Notes: generated from the sequence alone by a model not told the origin. 43,365 nucleotides of DNA from Candidatus Dormiibacterota bacterium (GCA_027313505.1 DAHVDN010000001.1:1-43365); one strand, 5' to 3'. Numbered from the stretch's first letter, positions 15,767 to 23,953 are shown. Made by a program: numbers and translations.

Positions 15767-16936
15767 ATGCGGGTGATCCTCTACACCGGCAAGGGTGGTG
15801 TCGGAAAAACCACCATCGCAGCCGCCACCGCGGTGCGTTGCGCCAAGCGCGGCCTGAAGACCCTGGTCATCTCCACCGATGCCGCCCACAGCCTCGGGGA
15901 CTCTCTCGACTGTGAAATCGGGCCGGAGCCAATCCAGATCTCCGAGAACCTCTTCGCCCAGGAGGTCAATGCGCTGCACGAGATGGAGGGGCACTGGGAA
16001 AAGATCCATGAGTACCTGGCGGCCCTCTTCAACTCCCAAGGGGTCGATGACATCATTGCTGAGGAGCTGGCCACCCCTCCGGGGATGGAGGAGATCGCCA
16101 GCCTGATGTGGATCCGACGCCACTCGGAGCGTGGAGAGTTCGACGTGCTCGTGGTCGACTGTGCTCCCACCGGGGAGACGCTGCAGCTGCTGGCGTTTCC
16201 CGACGTGGCCAGGTGGTACCTCAACAAGATCTTCCCCATCGAGAGGAGGGTGATGAAGCTCGCCCGTCCGATGGTGCAGCCGTTCATTGGGATCCCTCTG
16301 CCCCCAGACGAGATCTACGGATCCGTCCGCAAGTTGCTGGTGGACCTGGACTCGATGAAGGAGGTGCTCAGCGATCCCAAGTCCTGCACGGTGCGAATTG
16401 TGCTCAACCTGGAGAAGATGGTGATCAAGGAGGCGCAGCGAGCCTTTACCTATCTCAACCTGTACGACTATCAGGTGGACGCCGTACTCGTGAACCGGGT
16501 TCTGCCGGAGGAGGTTGGAGAGGGGTATTTCTCGGACTGGCGCCGAGTTCAGGCGAAGTATTCGACACAGGTGGAGGAGACCTTCGCTCCCGTCCCGATT
16601 CTGCACTCCCGCCTCTTCGACCATGAGATCGTGGGGATGGAGAATCTGGATGAGCTCGGCATCTCTCTCTTCGGAGAATCAGCTCCCGAGGCCATCCTCT
16701 ATCAGGCCAAGGCCCAGGCGCTGCGCAAGATTGGCGACGAGTACGTGCTCTCGATGCAGATCCCCTTCGTCAGTCGAGAGCAGGTCGAACTGACTCAGAA
16801 GGACGACGAACTGTATATAAGCGTCGGCCCCTACAAGCGGGAGATCTCCCTGCCGAGGGTGCTGAGGGGGAAGGTGACTAGCTCGGCCCGCCTCGAGGAC
16901 GGTCAGCTCCTGATCCATTTTGCGAGGGCGAGCTGA
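15767..16936 (+). CDS. ArsA/Get3-family ATPase with C-terminal HSP20-like domain
   Basis: A 389-residue SIMIBI-class ATPase. The deviant P-loop GKGGVGKTT is at residues 8-16, switch I is D38-AAHSLGDS, and switch II is D131-CAPTGET. After the ATPase core, about residues 328-389 form a beta-rich segment (MQIPFVSREQVEL, then SVGPYKREISLP) like the ArsA_HSP20 domain, a small-heat-shock fold. It lacks the CxxC zinc motif of eukaryotic Get3. It is a single-repeat protein, unlike the duplicated plasmid ArsA arsenite pump. No arsR, arsB, arsC or arsD is nearby. The next gene's ATG overlaps its stop by one base. A chaperone or targeting role for membrane proteins is more likely than arsenite efflux. 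Confidence 0.9.
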   Translation: MRVILYTGKGGVGKTTIAAATAVRCAKRGLKTLVISTDAAHSLGDSLDCEIGPEPIQISENLFAQEVNALHEMEGHWEKIHEYLAALFNSQGVDDIIAEELATPPGMEEIASLMWIRRHSERGEFDVLVVDCAPTGETLQLLAFPDVARWYLNKIFPIERRVMKLARPMVQPFIGIPLPPDEIYGSVRKLLVDLDSMKEVLSDPKSCTVRIVLNLEKMVIKEAQRAFTYLNLYDYQVDAVLVNRVLPEEVGEGYFSDWRRVQAKYSTQVEETFAPVPILHSRLFDHEIVGMENLDELGISLFGESAPEAILYQAKAQALRKIGDEYVLSMQIPFVSREQVELTQKDDELYISVGPYKREISLPRVLRGKVTSSARLEDGQLLIHFARAS

Positions 16937-17187
16937 TGCCGGGCGGGCCGACCGGCCAGGTGGGTGAGACCGCGGCCCGGCTTTTTGGAGACGCGGTCGT
17001 TCGCCTGGCCGACCAGTTGGAGGGAATTCTCCCGACCGAGGTGAGAATTCACCTCATCAGGGCGCAGAGGGAGTTGCTGCTGGCTGCGGTGGCGGCGTTG
17101 GAGCATCACCAAGCGTCCGAGCCACAGGCTGCCCCAGATGCTCCCAGGCGCAGGGCCAGGCGGGTCCGCAAGATCCCCCTGGACTGA
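16936..17187 (+). CDS. Small helical protein coupled to the ArsA/Get3-like ATPase
   Basis: An 83-residue protein of no family I can name. The core (about 10-60) is predicted amphipathic helix, with a conserved-looking stretch LPTEVRIHLIRAQRELLLA that resembles small helical proteins of actinobacteria and their relatives. The C-terminus is a basic, Arg-rich tail (RRRARRVRK). There is no signal peptide and no convincing membrane segment. The ATG shares one base with the ATPase stop (TGATG), so its synthesis is tied to that of the ATPase. The gene ends seven bases before the site-2 protease gene. It could be a cofactor or adaptor of the ATPase; this is inferred only from the coupling. Confidence 0.7.
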   Translation: MPGGPTGQVGETAARLFGDAVVRLADQLEGILPTEVRIHLIRAQRELLLAAVAALEHHQASEPQAAPDAPRRRARRVRKIPLD

Positions 17188-17193
17188 CCGGAG

Positions 17194-17985
17194 GTGCTCG
17201 GCAGCGGGGTGGAGTTCTACCTGGTCCTGGTGATCTTCGCGATACCCGGCATCGCTCTCGGATTCACGGTCCACGAGTACTGTCACGCGGCGGTCGCGAC
17301 CGGCTATGGCGACCCGACACCTCGTCGTCAGGGGAGGCTCAGCCTCAACCCCGCCAACCAGGTTGATCCGCTGGGATTGGTGATGCTGCTGGTTATCGGC
17401 TTCGGCTTCGCCCGGCCGGTGATGTTCAACCCCGCATACGTGCGCACCGGCCGTCAGCGAGCCTGGCTGTCGGCTGCCGGACCCATAAGCAACCTGCTCG
17501 TCGCCGCGGGGCTGGGGGTCATCCTGCGAGTCCTGCTGGCTACCAACCCCTGGCTCTCGAGCTGTGCCCTACCCAGCTTCAACCTCCCGGTGCTGGGCTT
17601 CGTGTACTGGTTCCTGGTGGAGGCCTTCTACGTCAATGTCATCCTGTTCGTTTTCAATCTGATTCCCATTCCCCCGCTGGACGGGTTTGGGGTGGCCGAG
17701 GGGCTGCTGGGGGGCCGATTCCCCGCGCCCTTTCGCTGGGCGCAGCTGCACCGCAGCGGAATTTACATCGGCCTCATTCTGCTGATCTTGGTCATACCCA
17801 ACCTGACCGGCGGTGGGTTCAGCCCTCTCTCCTATCCCCTGTTCGCCGCTTTCGACGGTCTCTGGTCTCACGTCGTCACGGGACCGGTCCCCACTATCTT
17901 CTTCCCCAACCTGGAAGTCCTCCTGTATCAGGGTGGTTCGGGTTTCGCTGCAGCTCTGGGGAATCCGTGTCTGTTCACCCGATGA
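17194..17985 (+). CDS. Site-2 protease-type membrane metalloprotease (M50)
   Basis: A 263-residue intramembrane zinc protease with about six membrane segments. The zinc-binding HExxH is H27-E-Y-C-H31 in the first segment (GFTVHEYCHAAVA), and the second active-site motif is LIPIPPLDGFGV near residue 160. A conserved GRLSLNPANQVDPLG stretch sits between them. It is a compact form without PDZ domains, similar to the YwhC/Rip3-like group. Such proteases cut single-pass membrane segments of anti-sigma factors or other membrane proteins. GTG 17194 is taken as the start; GTG 17209 is equally possible. It probably belongs to the ATPase operon and overlaps the Nudix gene by four bases. Confidence 0.9.
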   Translation: MLGSGVEFYLVLVIFAIPGIALGFTVHEYCHAAVATGYGDPTPRRQGRLSLNPANQVDPLGLVMLLVIGFGFARPVMFNPAYVRTGRQRAWLSAAGPISNLLVAAGLGVILRVLLATNPWLSSCALPSFNLPVLGFVYWFLVEAFYVNVILFVFNLIPIPPLDGFGVAEGLLGGRFPAPFRWAQLHRSGIYIGLILLILVIPNLTGGGFSPLSYPLFAAFDGLWSHVVTGPVPTIFFPNLEVLLYQGGSGFAAALGNPCLFTR

Positions 17986-18482
17986 CCAGGGTCGTCGGGG
18001 CTCAGGCCGTGATCGTTGACGAGCTGCGGCGAGTTCTGCTCCAGCTTCGTCCGTGGCCCCCCGGATGGGAGCCACCCGGAGGACATGTGGCCCCAGGTGA
18101 GGACCCCGCGGCCACCGTTTTGCGGGAGACCAGGGAGGAGTGCGGCCTCCAGATCGCGATAGATCGACTTGTCGGGACCTATCACTTCCGGGGCATCCGG
18201 GTAGGTTGTGACCAGGTCTTCCTGGCACACGTGGTGGGCGGAAGTCCCGAGAGGACCAGGGAGGCGCTGGCTCTGGTGTGGTCTTCCTGCGACCAGCTTC
18301 CACGCGCCCTCTTCCCCTGGTACCGCCAGCGGATTCTGGACGCCCTGGGGCCGCTGGGCGAAGCCCCGATTGAACGCTGGCAGAGTGTCGACCTGGGCCA
18401 TGTTCTGCGCCACGGAGCCTCTCTGACCGCCGAGCTGGGAGGAGCCGTCGGGACCCGCCTGGGACAGCTGCGGAGCTCCTGA
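17982..18482 (+). CDS. Nudix hydrolase
   Basis: A 166-residue Nudix protein. The complete Nudix box runs from GHVAPGE through RETREECGL near residues 33-55, containing the metal-binding REXXEE. The ATG at 17982 overlaps the protease stop (ATGA); a GTG at 17967 is also in frame. Nudix enzymes hydrolyse nucleoside diphosphates linked to another group. The subfamily here is not specific enough to name a substrate. The last 60 residues, after the Nudix fold, are not conserved in any way I recognise. The exchanger gene follows within five bases. Confidence 0.9.
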   Translation: MTRVVGAQAVIVDELRRVLLQLRPWPPGWEPPGGHVAPGEDPAATVLRETREECGLQIAIDRLVGTYHFRGIRVGCDQVFLAHVVGGSPERTREALALVWSSCDQLPRALFPWYRQRILDALGPLGEAPIERWQSVDLGHVLRHGASLTAELGGAVGTRLGQLRSS

Positions 18483-18486
18483 TCCC

Positions 18487-19467
18487 TTGGGCGTAGCCGC
18501 GCTGCTTCTGTCCGGGCTGCTTCTGATGCTGGCGGCGGCGGCGCTCTTCACCAACGCCGTGGAGTGGCAGGCCGGGAAGCTCGGTCTGAGCCATCAGACG
18601 ACCGGCAGCGTCCTCGCTGCCATAGGTACCGCCCTGCCCGAGAGCATCGTCCCTGTGGTTGCCCTTATCGGTGGGGGGGCGGGGGCAGCCGCCACTGCGA
18701 CCGGGGCCATCCTGGGAGCACCATTCATGCTTGCCACCCTGGGGTTGGGCCTCACAGCGGTGGTCTGCCTGGCGACCGGGCGGGTCCATCTGCATATCGC
18801 AGGCCCGGCCAGCCGCTCGGTGCTCTACACCTTCCTGGCAAGCTACGCACTTCTGATCCTGGGTGCGTTCGTGCCCACGCCGCTGCGCTGGGCCGACTCG
18901 GTTGTCCTGGCCGCCCTCTATGCGCTCTTCGTGAGCCGCAGCCTGCGCGCATCAAGCCCGGGCAACCAGGCTCGGGAACGCTTGCTGGTGGGGCGTCTGC
19001 TGCGTCGTCCGACTCCGTCGACTTGGCTGGGTTCAACGCAGCTTCTGGTGGCGCTGGTCGGCCTGTCGGCCGCCAGCGAGCTCTTTCTGCTGGCGCTACA
19101 CGGCATAGCTGGAGCCATCGGGCTGTCAGCTCTGGTCCTGGCCCTGCTTCTGGTGCCGGTGGCCACCGAGCTCCCGGAGATGGCCGCGGGCTCGCTCTGG
19201 GTGGCGCGAGGTCGGGACGTTCTGGCGTTCGGCAATGTGGCTGGAGCCATGGTCTTCCAGGCAACCGTGCCCGCCATCATCGGTCTGTGCTTTACCCCTT
19301 GGGACCCGTCCGGCATCGGGTTCCTCGCCGCCGCGGCGACGATCACCGGGGCGCTTGTGGCGGTCGCCGCCACCGGCGAGCGGGGACTTGACGCGCGGGT
19401 GGTCGCGCCGGTCGGCTTCGGACTCTACGCGCTATACCTTGCAGCGGTAGTCGTGGGACGACCCTGA
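18487..19467 (+). CDS. Sodium/calcium exchanger family (CaCA) membrane protein
   Basis: A 326-residue protein with about ten membrane segments in two inverted halves. The two alpha-repeat motifs are visible: GTALPESIVP near residue 47 and VATELPEMAAG near 220, each with the ion-coordinating Glu of CaCA exchangers. It lacks the long regulatory loop, so it resembles the short prokaryotic YrbG/ChaA-related exchangers. It probably exchanges Ca2+ (or another cation) for Na+ or H+. The TTG start is only four bases after the Nudix stop, and the gene continues the same operon. The link of ion exchange to its neighbours is unclear. Confidence 0.85.
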   Translation: MGVAALLLSGLLLMLAAAALFTNAVEWQAGKLGLSHQTTGSVLAAIGTALPESIVPVVALIGGGAGAAATATGAILGAPFMLATLGLGLTAVVCLATGRVHLHIAGPASRSVLYTFLASYALLILGAFVPTPLRWADSVVLAALYALFVSRSLRASSPGNQARERLLVGRLLRRPTPSTWLGSTQLLVALVGLSAASELFLLALHGIAGAIGLSALVLALLLVPVATELPEMAAGSLWVARGRDVLAFGNVAGAMVFQATVPAIIGLCFTPWDPSGIGFLAAAATITGALVAVAATGERGLDARVVAPVGFGLYALYLAAVVVGRP

Positions 19468-19499
19468 GGCCTGTTGCTCTCGGCGCATGGGGATTGTTG

Positions 19500-20237
19500 G
19501 TGAACTGGAAGACGCGGCCTGGAGACGGCCCGCTGACCTGCCCTCGGAGCCTGGTGGTGGGACTGGGGACGGCGGTAGTGGCGGTGATTCTGTCGTCCTG
19601 CGGACAGGCGGTTCCCGCAGTTGGTCCGCTCACAAGGGACTCTGCGGCGGCGATGGCGCAGTCCTCATTTCGGATAAGCGGTAGCGCGCGGGCCGGCTTG
19701 ACCACCACCACCTTTTCGGTCGTCACCCTTCCCAACGGTGATTTCAGTGGCACGGTTGTGACCACCGTCCCGGGGTCTCCCAGCCTCAGCCTTCAGGTCG
19801 TGGGATACGGGTCCAAGGTGTATGTGCTCTCACCCCTCGGGCTGGCTCAACTGGGCATCACCTCATTGCCGGGGAATCTCAATCCGGCTACCACATGGAT
19901 CGTTCAGACCCCGACGACCGCCAGCCGTTACCGGCAGAGCCTGGCCCCCTTCACCGGTCCGGGATTGGCGAAGACGCTCCACTCCTATCTCAAGCCCCCG
20001 GTGTCGGTGGGGGACTCCAGTTTGCATGGCATTCCCGCCTGGCTGGTGGAGGAGGGCTCCGCCAGTTCATCATTACGTCTGTACATAGCCAAGGGGAGCT
20101 ACCACTTGTTGCAGCTGACCGTTACCGGCCGAGCCCCGATATCCCTCAAATACGCGCTCTTCGGCCGGGTGGCCAGCGTTGCGCCACCACCGGCCGCCCA
20201 GGTCTACTCGCCGCCCGCGGCTGCACCAGGGTCCTGA
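19500..20237 (+). CDS. Lipoprotein, LppX/LprG-like (LolA-type fold)
   Basis: A 245-residue exported lipoprotein. A basic N-terminus and hydrophobic stretch (LVVGLGTAVVAVILSSC) end in a lipobox LSSC. The mature part is rich in short beta strands and Thr/Ser/Gly, with an SSFRISGSARAG start and a KVYVLSPLGLAQLG segment, like the LppX/LprG family that carries lipids or holds hydrophobic ligands. It ends in a Pro/Ala-rich tail. GTG 19500 is the preferred start; two TTG codons (19494, 19497) lie just upstream. The nfo-like gene follows after one base, so the two share a transcript although they seem functionally unrelated. Confidence 0.75.
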   Translation: MNWKTRPGDGPLTCPRSLVVGLGTAVVAVILSSCGQAVPAVGPLTRDSAAAMAQSSFRISGSARAGLTTTTFSVVTLPNGDFSGTVVTTVPGSPSLSLQVVGYGSKVYVLSPLGLAQLGITSLPGNLNPATTWIVQTPTTASRYRQSLAPFTGPGLAKTLHSYLKPPVSVGDSSLHGIPAWLVEEGSASSSLRLYIAKGSYHLLQLTVTGRAPISLKYALFGRVASVAPPPAAQVYSPPAAAPGS

Positions 20238-20238
20238 G

Positions 20239-21099
20239 ATGGCGCTCATCGGCGCACACGTCTCCATCAAGGGTGGGATCCTCACCGCCTTCGACAGGGC
20301 CAAGGAGTTGGGCGTGGAAGCGGTGCAGGTTCACCCAACCCCACCACAGACCTGGCGTAGGCTGAAGCCGTCCCCTGACACGGTAGATGAGTTCCGCCAG
20401 CGCATGACTGAGACAGGCCTCGACGCCTTCTTCTTTCATGCCGTCTACCTCATCAACCTGGCCACCGCCAGAGATGACCTGCTCGCCTCTTCTGAGGCAT
20501 CGCTGGCGGACAGCCTGGACCTTGCGAACACCTTCGGAGTTCGCGGGGTGATCTTCCATCCGGGTTCCCACAAAGGCCTGGGGTTCGAGGCAATGCTGCC
20601 GCAAATGGCGGCCGCCATGTCATCGGCGTTGGCGGCCGCGCCAGGGAGGAGTCTCCTTCTGATCGAGAACAGCGCCGGGGCCGGCAACAATATCGGCAGC
20701 ACCTTCCGGCAGCTCCGTCAGATGCTGGAGGCGGTCGACAACGAACGTGTAGGGATCTGCCTGGACACCGCCCATGCCTTCACCGCGGGGTATGACCTGG
20801 CGACCCCAGAGGGGCTTCGGGCGATGACCAAGGAGCTGGACTTTGAGATTGGGGCCGACCGGCTGTACGCAATTCATGCCAACGACTCCAAGGCACCCCT
20901 CGGCTCGAATCGCGACCGGCACGAGAACATCGGAGATGGGTTTATCGGGAATGACGCATTTGGACGGATGCTCAGAGACCCACTCCTCAGCAGGGTCCCA
21001 TTTCTACTGGAGGTGCCCGGGCTGGAGCACGATGGTCCGGACCGAGCCAATGTCGACAGACTGCGGCGTCTGGCCGGACTCGAACCGGTTGCCGGCTGA
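20239..21099 (+). CDS. nfo: Endonuclease IV (AP endonuclease)
   Basis: A 286-residue TIM-barrel AP endonuclease, the usual Nfo length. The zinc and active-site motifs are in order: GAHVSIKGG near residue 5, YLINLA near 71, IFHPGSH near 106, IENSAGAG near 142, CLDTAHAFTAGYD near 175, and HANDSKAPLGSNRDRHENIGDG near 212-233. A final Glu lies in FLLEVPG. It cleaves the backbone 5' to abasic sites in base-excision repair using three zinc ions. The ATG at 20239 is one base after the lipoprotein stop; a longer frame from 20179 is not family-like. It is cytoplasmic. Confidence 0.96.
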   Translation: MALIGAHVSIKGGILTAFDRAKELGVEAVQVHPTPPQTWRRLKPSPDTVDEFRQRMTETGLDAFFFHAVYLINLATARDDLLASSEASLADSLDLANTFGVRGVIFHPGSHKGLGFEAMLPQMAAAMSSALAAAPGRSLLLIENSAGAGNNIGSTFRQLRQMLEAVDNERVGICLDTAHAFTAGYDLATPEGLRAMTKELDFEIGADRLYAIHANDSKAPLGSNRDRHENIGDGFIGNDAFGRMLRDPLLSRVPFLLEVPGLEHDGPDRANVDRLRRLAGLEPVAG

Positions 21100-21109
21100 G
21101 GCGTCCCAA

Positions 21110-22039
21110 ATGTCCAAATTGGCGCCAGTCACCATCGTCGGAGTCGACCTAGGTGGAACTTGGGTCCGGGCCGCCAGCTTTGCAGCTGATGGGAGCATCG
21201 CACGTCGGGCTCGGGTCAGAACGGCATCCTCCCTCGGCCCGGAGGGGGTGGCGGAGCAGATCTGCGCGATGGTCTTGGAGGTGGCCCCCGGCCCGGCCAC
21301 GGGACGGCTGGTCGCCATCGGTGTCCCAGGTCCGGTTGACCCGGTCAGGGGGGTGGTAGAAGGAGCTCCCAACCTTCCTGGGTGGCGCCGCGTACCGCTG
21401 CGACAGATGGTGGAAGCCGGGATCGGAGGTCCCTGCATGGTGGACCACGACGCCAGCCTCGCCGCGCTGGGGGAACACCGCCAGGGAGCCGGGCGCGGGT
21501 TCTCGAACTTCGCGTACATCACGGTGAGCACCGGCATCGGAGCCGGCCTGATCTTCGACGGCCGTCTGTATCGGGGGGCAGAGGGAACTGCGGGAGAGTT
21601 CGGTCACATGGTGATAGCCCCCGATGGCCCGGTCTGCAGCTGTGGCAACCGCGGCTGTCTGGAGGCGCTGGCCTCCGGGACCGCCATCGCCCGGGCTGCT
21701 GGGATGGAGAGCGCAGCCGCAGTTTCCGTCGCCGCCATCGGCGGAGACAAGGCGGCGGCCAGCGTCCTCGCAGCCGCTGCCAGTCATCTGGGGTTGGCGG
21801 TTGGCTCCCTCATCAACTTGCTCAACTTGGACGCCATCGCTCTCGGCGGCGGGGTGTTCGGCGCCGGAGCGGGCTTCTGGGCCGCCATGGAGAGCGGGGT
21901 CGCTCGGAGCAGCTTTGCCTCGGCCCGAGCGCACTGCCTGGTGGTCCCCGCCGCGCTGGGTGAGGACCAGGGGCTGTTCGGCGCCTATGAGCTGGCGGCC
22001 GAGGCCCGGCTGGCGGCCGTGATCGGAAGGTCAGCCTGA
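21110..22039 (+). CDS. ROK family sugar kinase (glucokinase-like)
   Basis: A 309-residue ROK kinase. The phosphate-1 motif is DLGGTWVRAA near residue 11, and the adenosine/phosphate-2 region is STGIGAGLI near 140. The ROK zinc site reads CSCGNRGCLE near 178-187, preceded by EFGHMVI with the catalytic region. It lacks the N-terminal winged helix of ROK repressors, so it is an enzyme rather than a NagC/XylR-type regulator. Glucose is the commonest substrate for this type, but N-acetylated sugars are possible. The ATG start is 10 bp after nfo. It converges with an IclR gene, with one base between the stops. Confidence 0.9.
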   Translation: MSKLAPVTIVGVDLGGTWVRAASFAADGSIARRARVRTASSLGPEGVAEQICAMVLEVAPGPATGRLVAIGVPGPVDPVRGVVEGAPNLPGWRRVPLRQMVEAGIGGPCMVDHDASLAALGEHRQGAGRGFSNFAYITVSTGIGAGLIFDGRLYRGAEGTAGEFGHMVIAPDGPVCSCGNRGCLEALASGTAIARAAGMESAAAVSVAAIGGDKAAASVLAAAASHLGLAVGSLINLLNLDAIALGGGVFGAGAGFWAAMESGVARSSFASARAHCLVVPAALGEDQGLFGAYELAAEARLAAVIGRSA

Positions 22040-22040
22040 G

Positions 22041-22811
22041 TCAGGGACGTGGGTCAGCCGCTCTCATGGCGCCCGTCAGCTTGTCCGCCTCGACCATCAG
22101 GAGATTCCCTAGCGCATCCTCCAGCTTGGCGCTGAAACGAATCTGAGGAAGGCCGAGGCAGAGTGCGCCTCGGACCCTCCCCTCGGCATCGACGAAGGGC
22201 GCCGCCAGCTCCACACACCCCGGCTCGCTCTCCCCGATCGCGGAGGAGAAGCCCCGACGCCGGACCGTGTCCAGCCTCTCCGCCAAATCGGATCCAGAGG
22301 CTGCCCCCTTGGCGTTGGCGAAGGCGGCCACCACGGAGTCCGAGTCCAGCTTGGACAACACCGCCAGACCGGCCGCGCCGGTAGTGAGCGGTTGCCACTC
22401 GTGGAGTCGGGCGCGGACTTGAAGCCGCCTTGGAGAGCGGACCTCCAGCAGGTACATCACCGCCAGTTGCACCTCGCCGTAAACCGCCAGTTGGCAGGCC
22501 TCCTCAGCGGCGCGGGCGGCCTCGAGCACGAACGGGCGGGCTGTATCGACCAGAGGGGCGCGCCGTGATCCCTTGAGGGCGAGCCGGTAGAACCCGAGGC
22601 TCAGCCGGTAGCGCCCAGTCTCCGGATCGGAGTCGACCAAGCCCTCGTCCTCCAGCGCTCCGAGGGATCTATGGACCGTGCTTGGGGCCATGCCAACCGC
22701 GGCCGCCAGTTCTCGGACACCAAAGTCGCCGGCGTCGTGGTCGGCCATCCAGCCCAGCAGCCGGACGGTCCGCCCCAGGGGGTTGCGCTGCCGGATCACC
22801 AGGCTGGGCAA
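22041..22811 (-). CDS. IclR family transcriptional regulator
   Basis: A 256-residue IclR protein. The N-terminal winged helix spans about 10-70 (LLGWMADHDAGDFGVRELAAAVGMAPSTVHRSL, then DPETGRYRLSLGF). The C-terminal IclR effector domain spans about 80-250, with GAAGLAVLS and GFSSAIGESEPGCVELAAPFV as typical landmarks. It senses a small molecule, often an organic acid or sugar catabolite. The TTG 22811 start is the first in frame; GTG 22799 is possible. A TATCAT box is visible about 40 bp upstream. Its target may be itself or the convergent ROK kinase; nothing in the sequence proves this. Confidence 0.9.
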   Translation of the reverse strand: MPSLVIRQRNPLGRTVRLLGWMADHDAGDFGVRELAAAVGMAPSTVHRSLGALEDEGLVDSDPETGRYRLSLGFYRLALKGSRRAPLVDTARPFVLEAARAAEEACQLAVYGEVQLAVMYLLEVRSPRRLQVRARLHEWQPLTTGAAGLAVLSKLDSDSVVAAFANAKGAASGSDLAERLDTVRRRGFSSAIGESEPGCVELAAPFVDAEGRVRGALCLGLPQIRFSAKLEDALGNLLMVEADKLTGAMRAADPRP

Positions 22812-22899
22812 GACAACCTTCGGCGGTGCGCGGCTGCCAACCTCGATGAGAGCATCGGGCGATGATAGCAGCCCGTTCCGCTCTGCTGAACGAGTTGGC

Positions 22900-23850
22900 T
22901 CAGTTCCTGAAGTGGGGACCCCGTCCGCGGGGATGATGGCGGGGCCCCATCTGCTCCGCTGGAGCCGATCCGACGGTGACGTCCAACTCCATCTCCTCCA
23001 GCCCCCGCACGACGCCGACCTTCAAGACGGTTCCCGGGGAGCTCTCCTGAAGGGCTCGGCGGAGTTCGTTCCCCGAGGACAGCCGGATCCCGCCGAGCTG
23101 GACCAGCAGATCCCCCCTCCTAACCCCTGCCTGCTCGGCCGGTCCACCCGGGACCACTTCGCGGACCAGGGCGCCACTCAATTCCGAAAGGCCCACCGCC
23201 TCGCGCAGCCGACCCGCCATCTCGGGAGGCAACAGGGCAACTCCCAGCCAACCTGCCGCGGGCGACGTGCCGTTGATCATGAGCTCGAGCCGCTGCCTGA
23301 ACGTGGGGGAGGCGACCAGGGCGCCATAGAAGCCCTCGCCGAGCCGGTCGGTGTTGATCCCCAAGATCTCGCCGGCCAGGTTGATCACCGGGCCGCCCGA
23401 GGCGCCACGGGGTAGCGGGGCGGTGTGCTCGAACCACTCCGGCGACCCCAGCCCTCCCTCGCCAGCGTCGGAGCCCCGCTCCGAGGAGATGGTTCCCACG
23501 GTGAGGTGGGCGGATGACCTGGGCGACCGTGCCGCGGCCAACACAATCTCGCCCAGAGATGGCGAATCTTCCGCCCACCTTACGGGTTGGACACCAGTTG
23601 TCTCCACCGACAACACCGCCAGGTCCCGCACGGTGTCCCGGACCGCGGACTGGGCACGAGCCACCTGCCCACTTGGCAAACGAACCGATCGTCCCTCCGG
23701 TCGCACATTGTGGGAGTTGGTCAGGACCTTCCCATCTCCCACCACAACTCCCGTCCCGAACGGCGGTCGGGAGCCGATCCCCACTACCGCAGGAAGCACA
23801 TCCTTCTCCACCACCTCGACCGCGGCCCTCAGCTCTTCCAAAAACACCAC
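22900..23850 (-). CDS. HtrA/DegP-like serine protease with PDZ domain, no signal peptide
   Basis: A 316-residue trypsin-like protease. The catalytic His is in LTNSHNV (near 47), Asp in VRDLAVLSVE (near 76) and Ser in LPRGASGGPVIN (near 150), so the triad is complete although the His and Ser contexts are atypical. A PDZ domain spans about 200-295 (GWLGVALLP, then VVPGGPAEQAGVRRGDLLVQLGG). There is no signal peptide or membrane segment, and an in-frame TGA directly precedes the GTG start, so none can be added. It is therefore probably cytoplasmic, unlike usual HtrA. The tail is His/Arg/Gly-rich. It is divergent from the HxlR gene. Confidence 0.88.
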   Translation of the reverse strand: MVFLEELRAAVEVVEKDVLPAVVGIGSRPPFGTGVVVGDGKVLTNSHNVRPEGRSVRLPSGQVARAQSAVRDTVRDLAVLSVETTGVQPVRWAEDSPSLGEIVLAAARSPRSSAHLTVGTISSERGSDAGEGGLGSPEWFEHTAPLPRGASGGPVINLAGEILGINTDRLGEGFYGALVASPTFRQRLELMINGTSPAAGWLGVALLPPEMAGRLREAVGLSELSGALVREVVPGGPAEQAGVRRGDLLVQLGGIRLSSGNELRRALQESSPGTVLKVGVVRGLEEMELDVTVGSAPAEQMGPRHHPRGRGPHFRN

Positions 23851-23953
23851 TCACACCCCTTGAGGTAACTAGTCAATTGCAAGTAACAACTATAACTCGT
23901 GGATAACTGAGGGTGCACGCACGCTGCCGGACCCGAGAGGCGAAGATGGGAAG
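23851..23953. promoter_or_regulatory. AT-rich divergent promoter region (protease / HxlR)
   Basis: An AT-rich island in GC-rich DNA between the protease and HxlR genes. On the plus strand, GTAACTA and GTAACAACTA repeat about 19 bp apart upstream of CTATAAC. The minus strand carries TATAGT at the same place. A TTATCCACG-like DnaA-box match (8 of 9, minus strand) lies near 23895-23905. HxlR proteins often bind their own promoter, so the repeats are candidate operator half-sites. Confidence 0.4.

Noticed and set aside
15767-16936. Arsenite efflux ATPase.
   Set aside because: Single ATPase repeat, fused HSP20-like domain, and no arsR, arsB, arsC or arsD nearby.
23895-23905. Origin of replication (DnaA-box-like TTATCCACG).
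   Set aside because: A single 8-of-9 match with no dnaA, dnaN or box cluster. The AT-rich area is better read as a divergent promoter.
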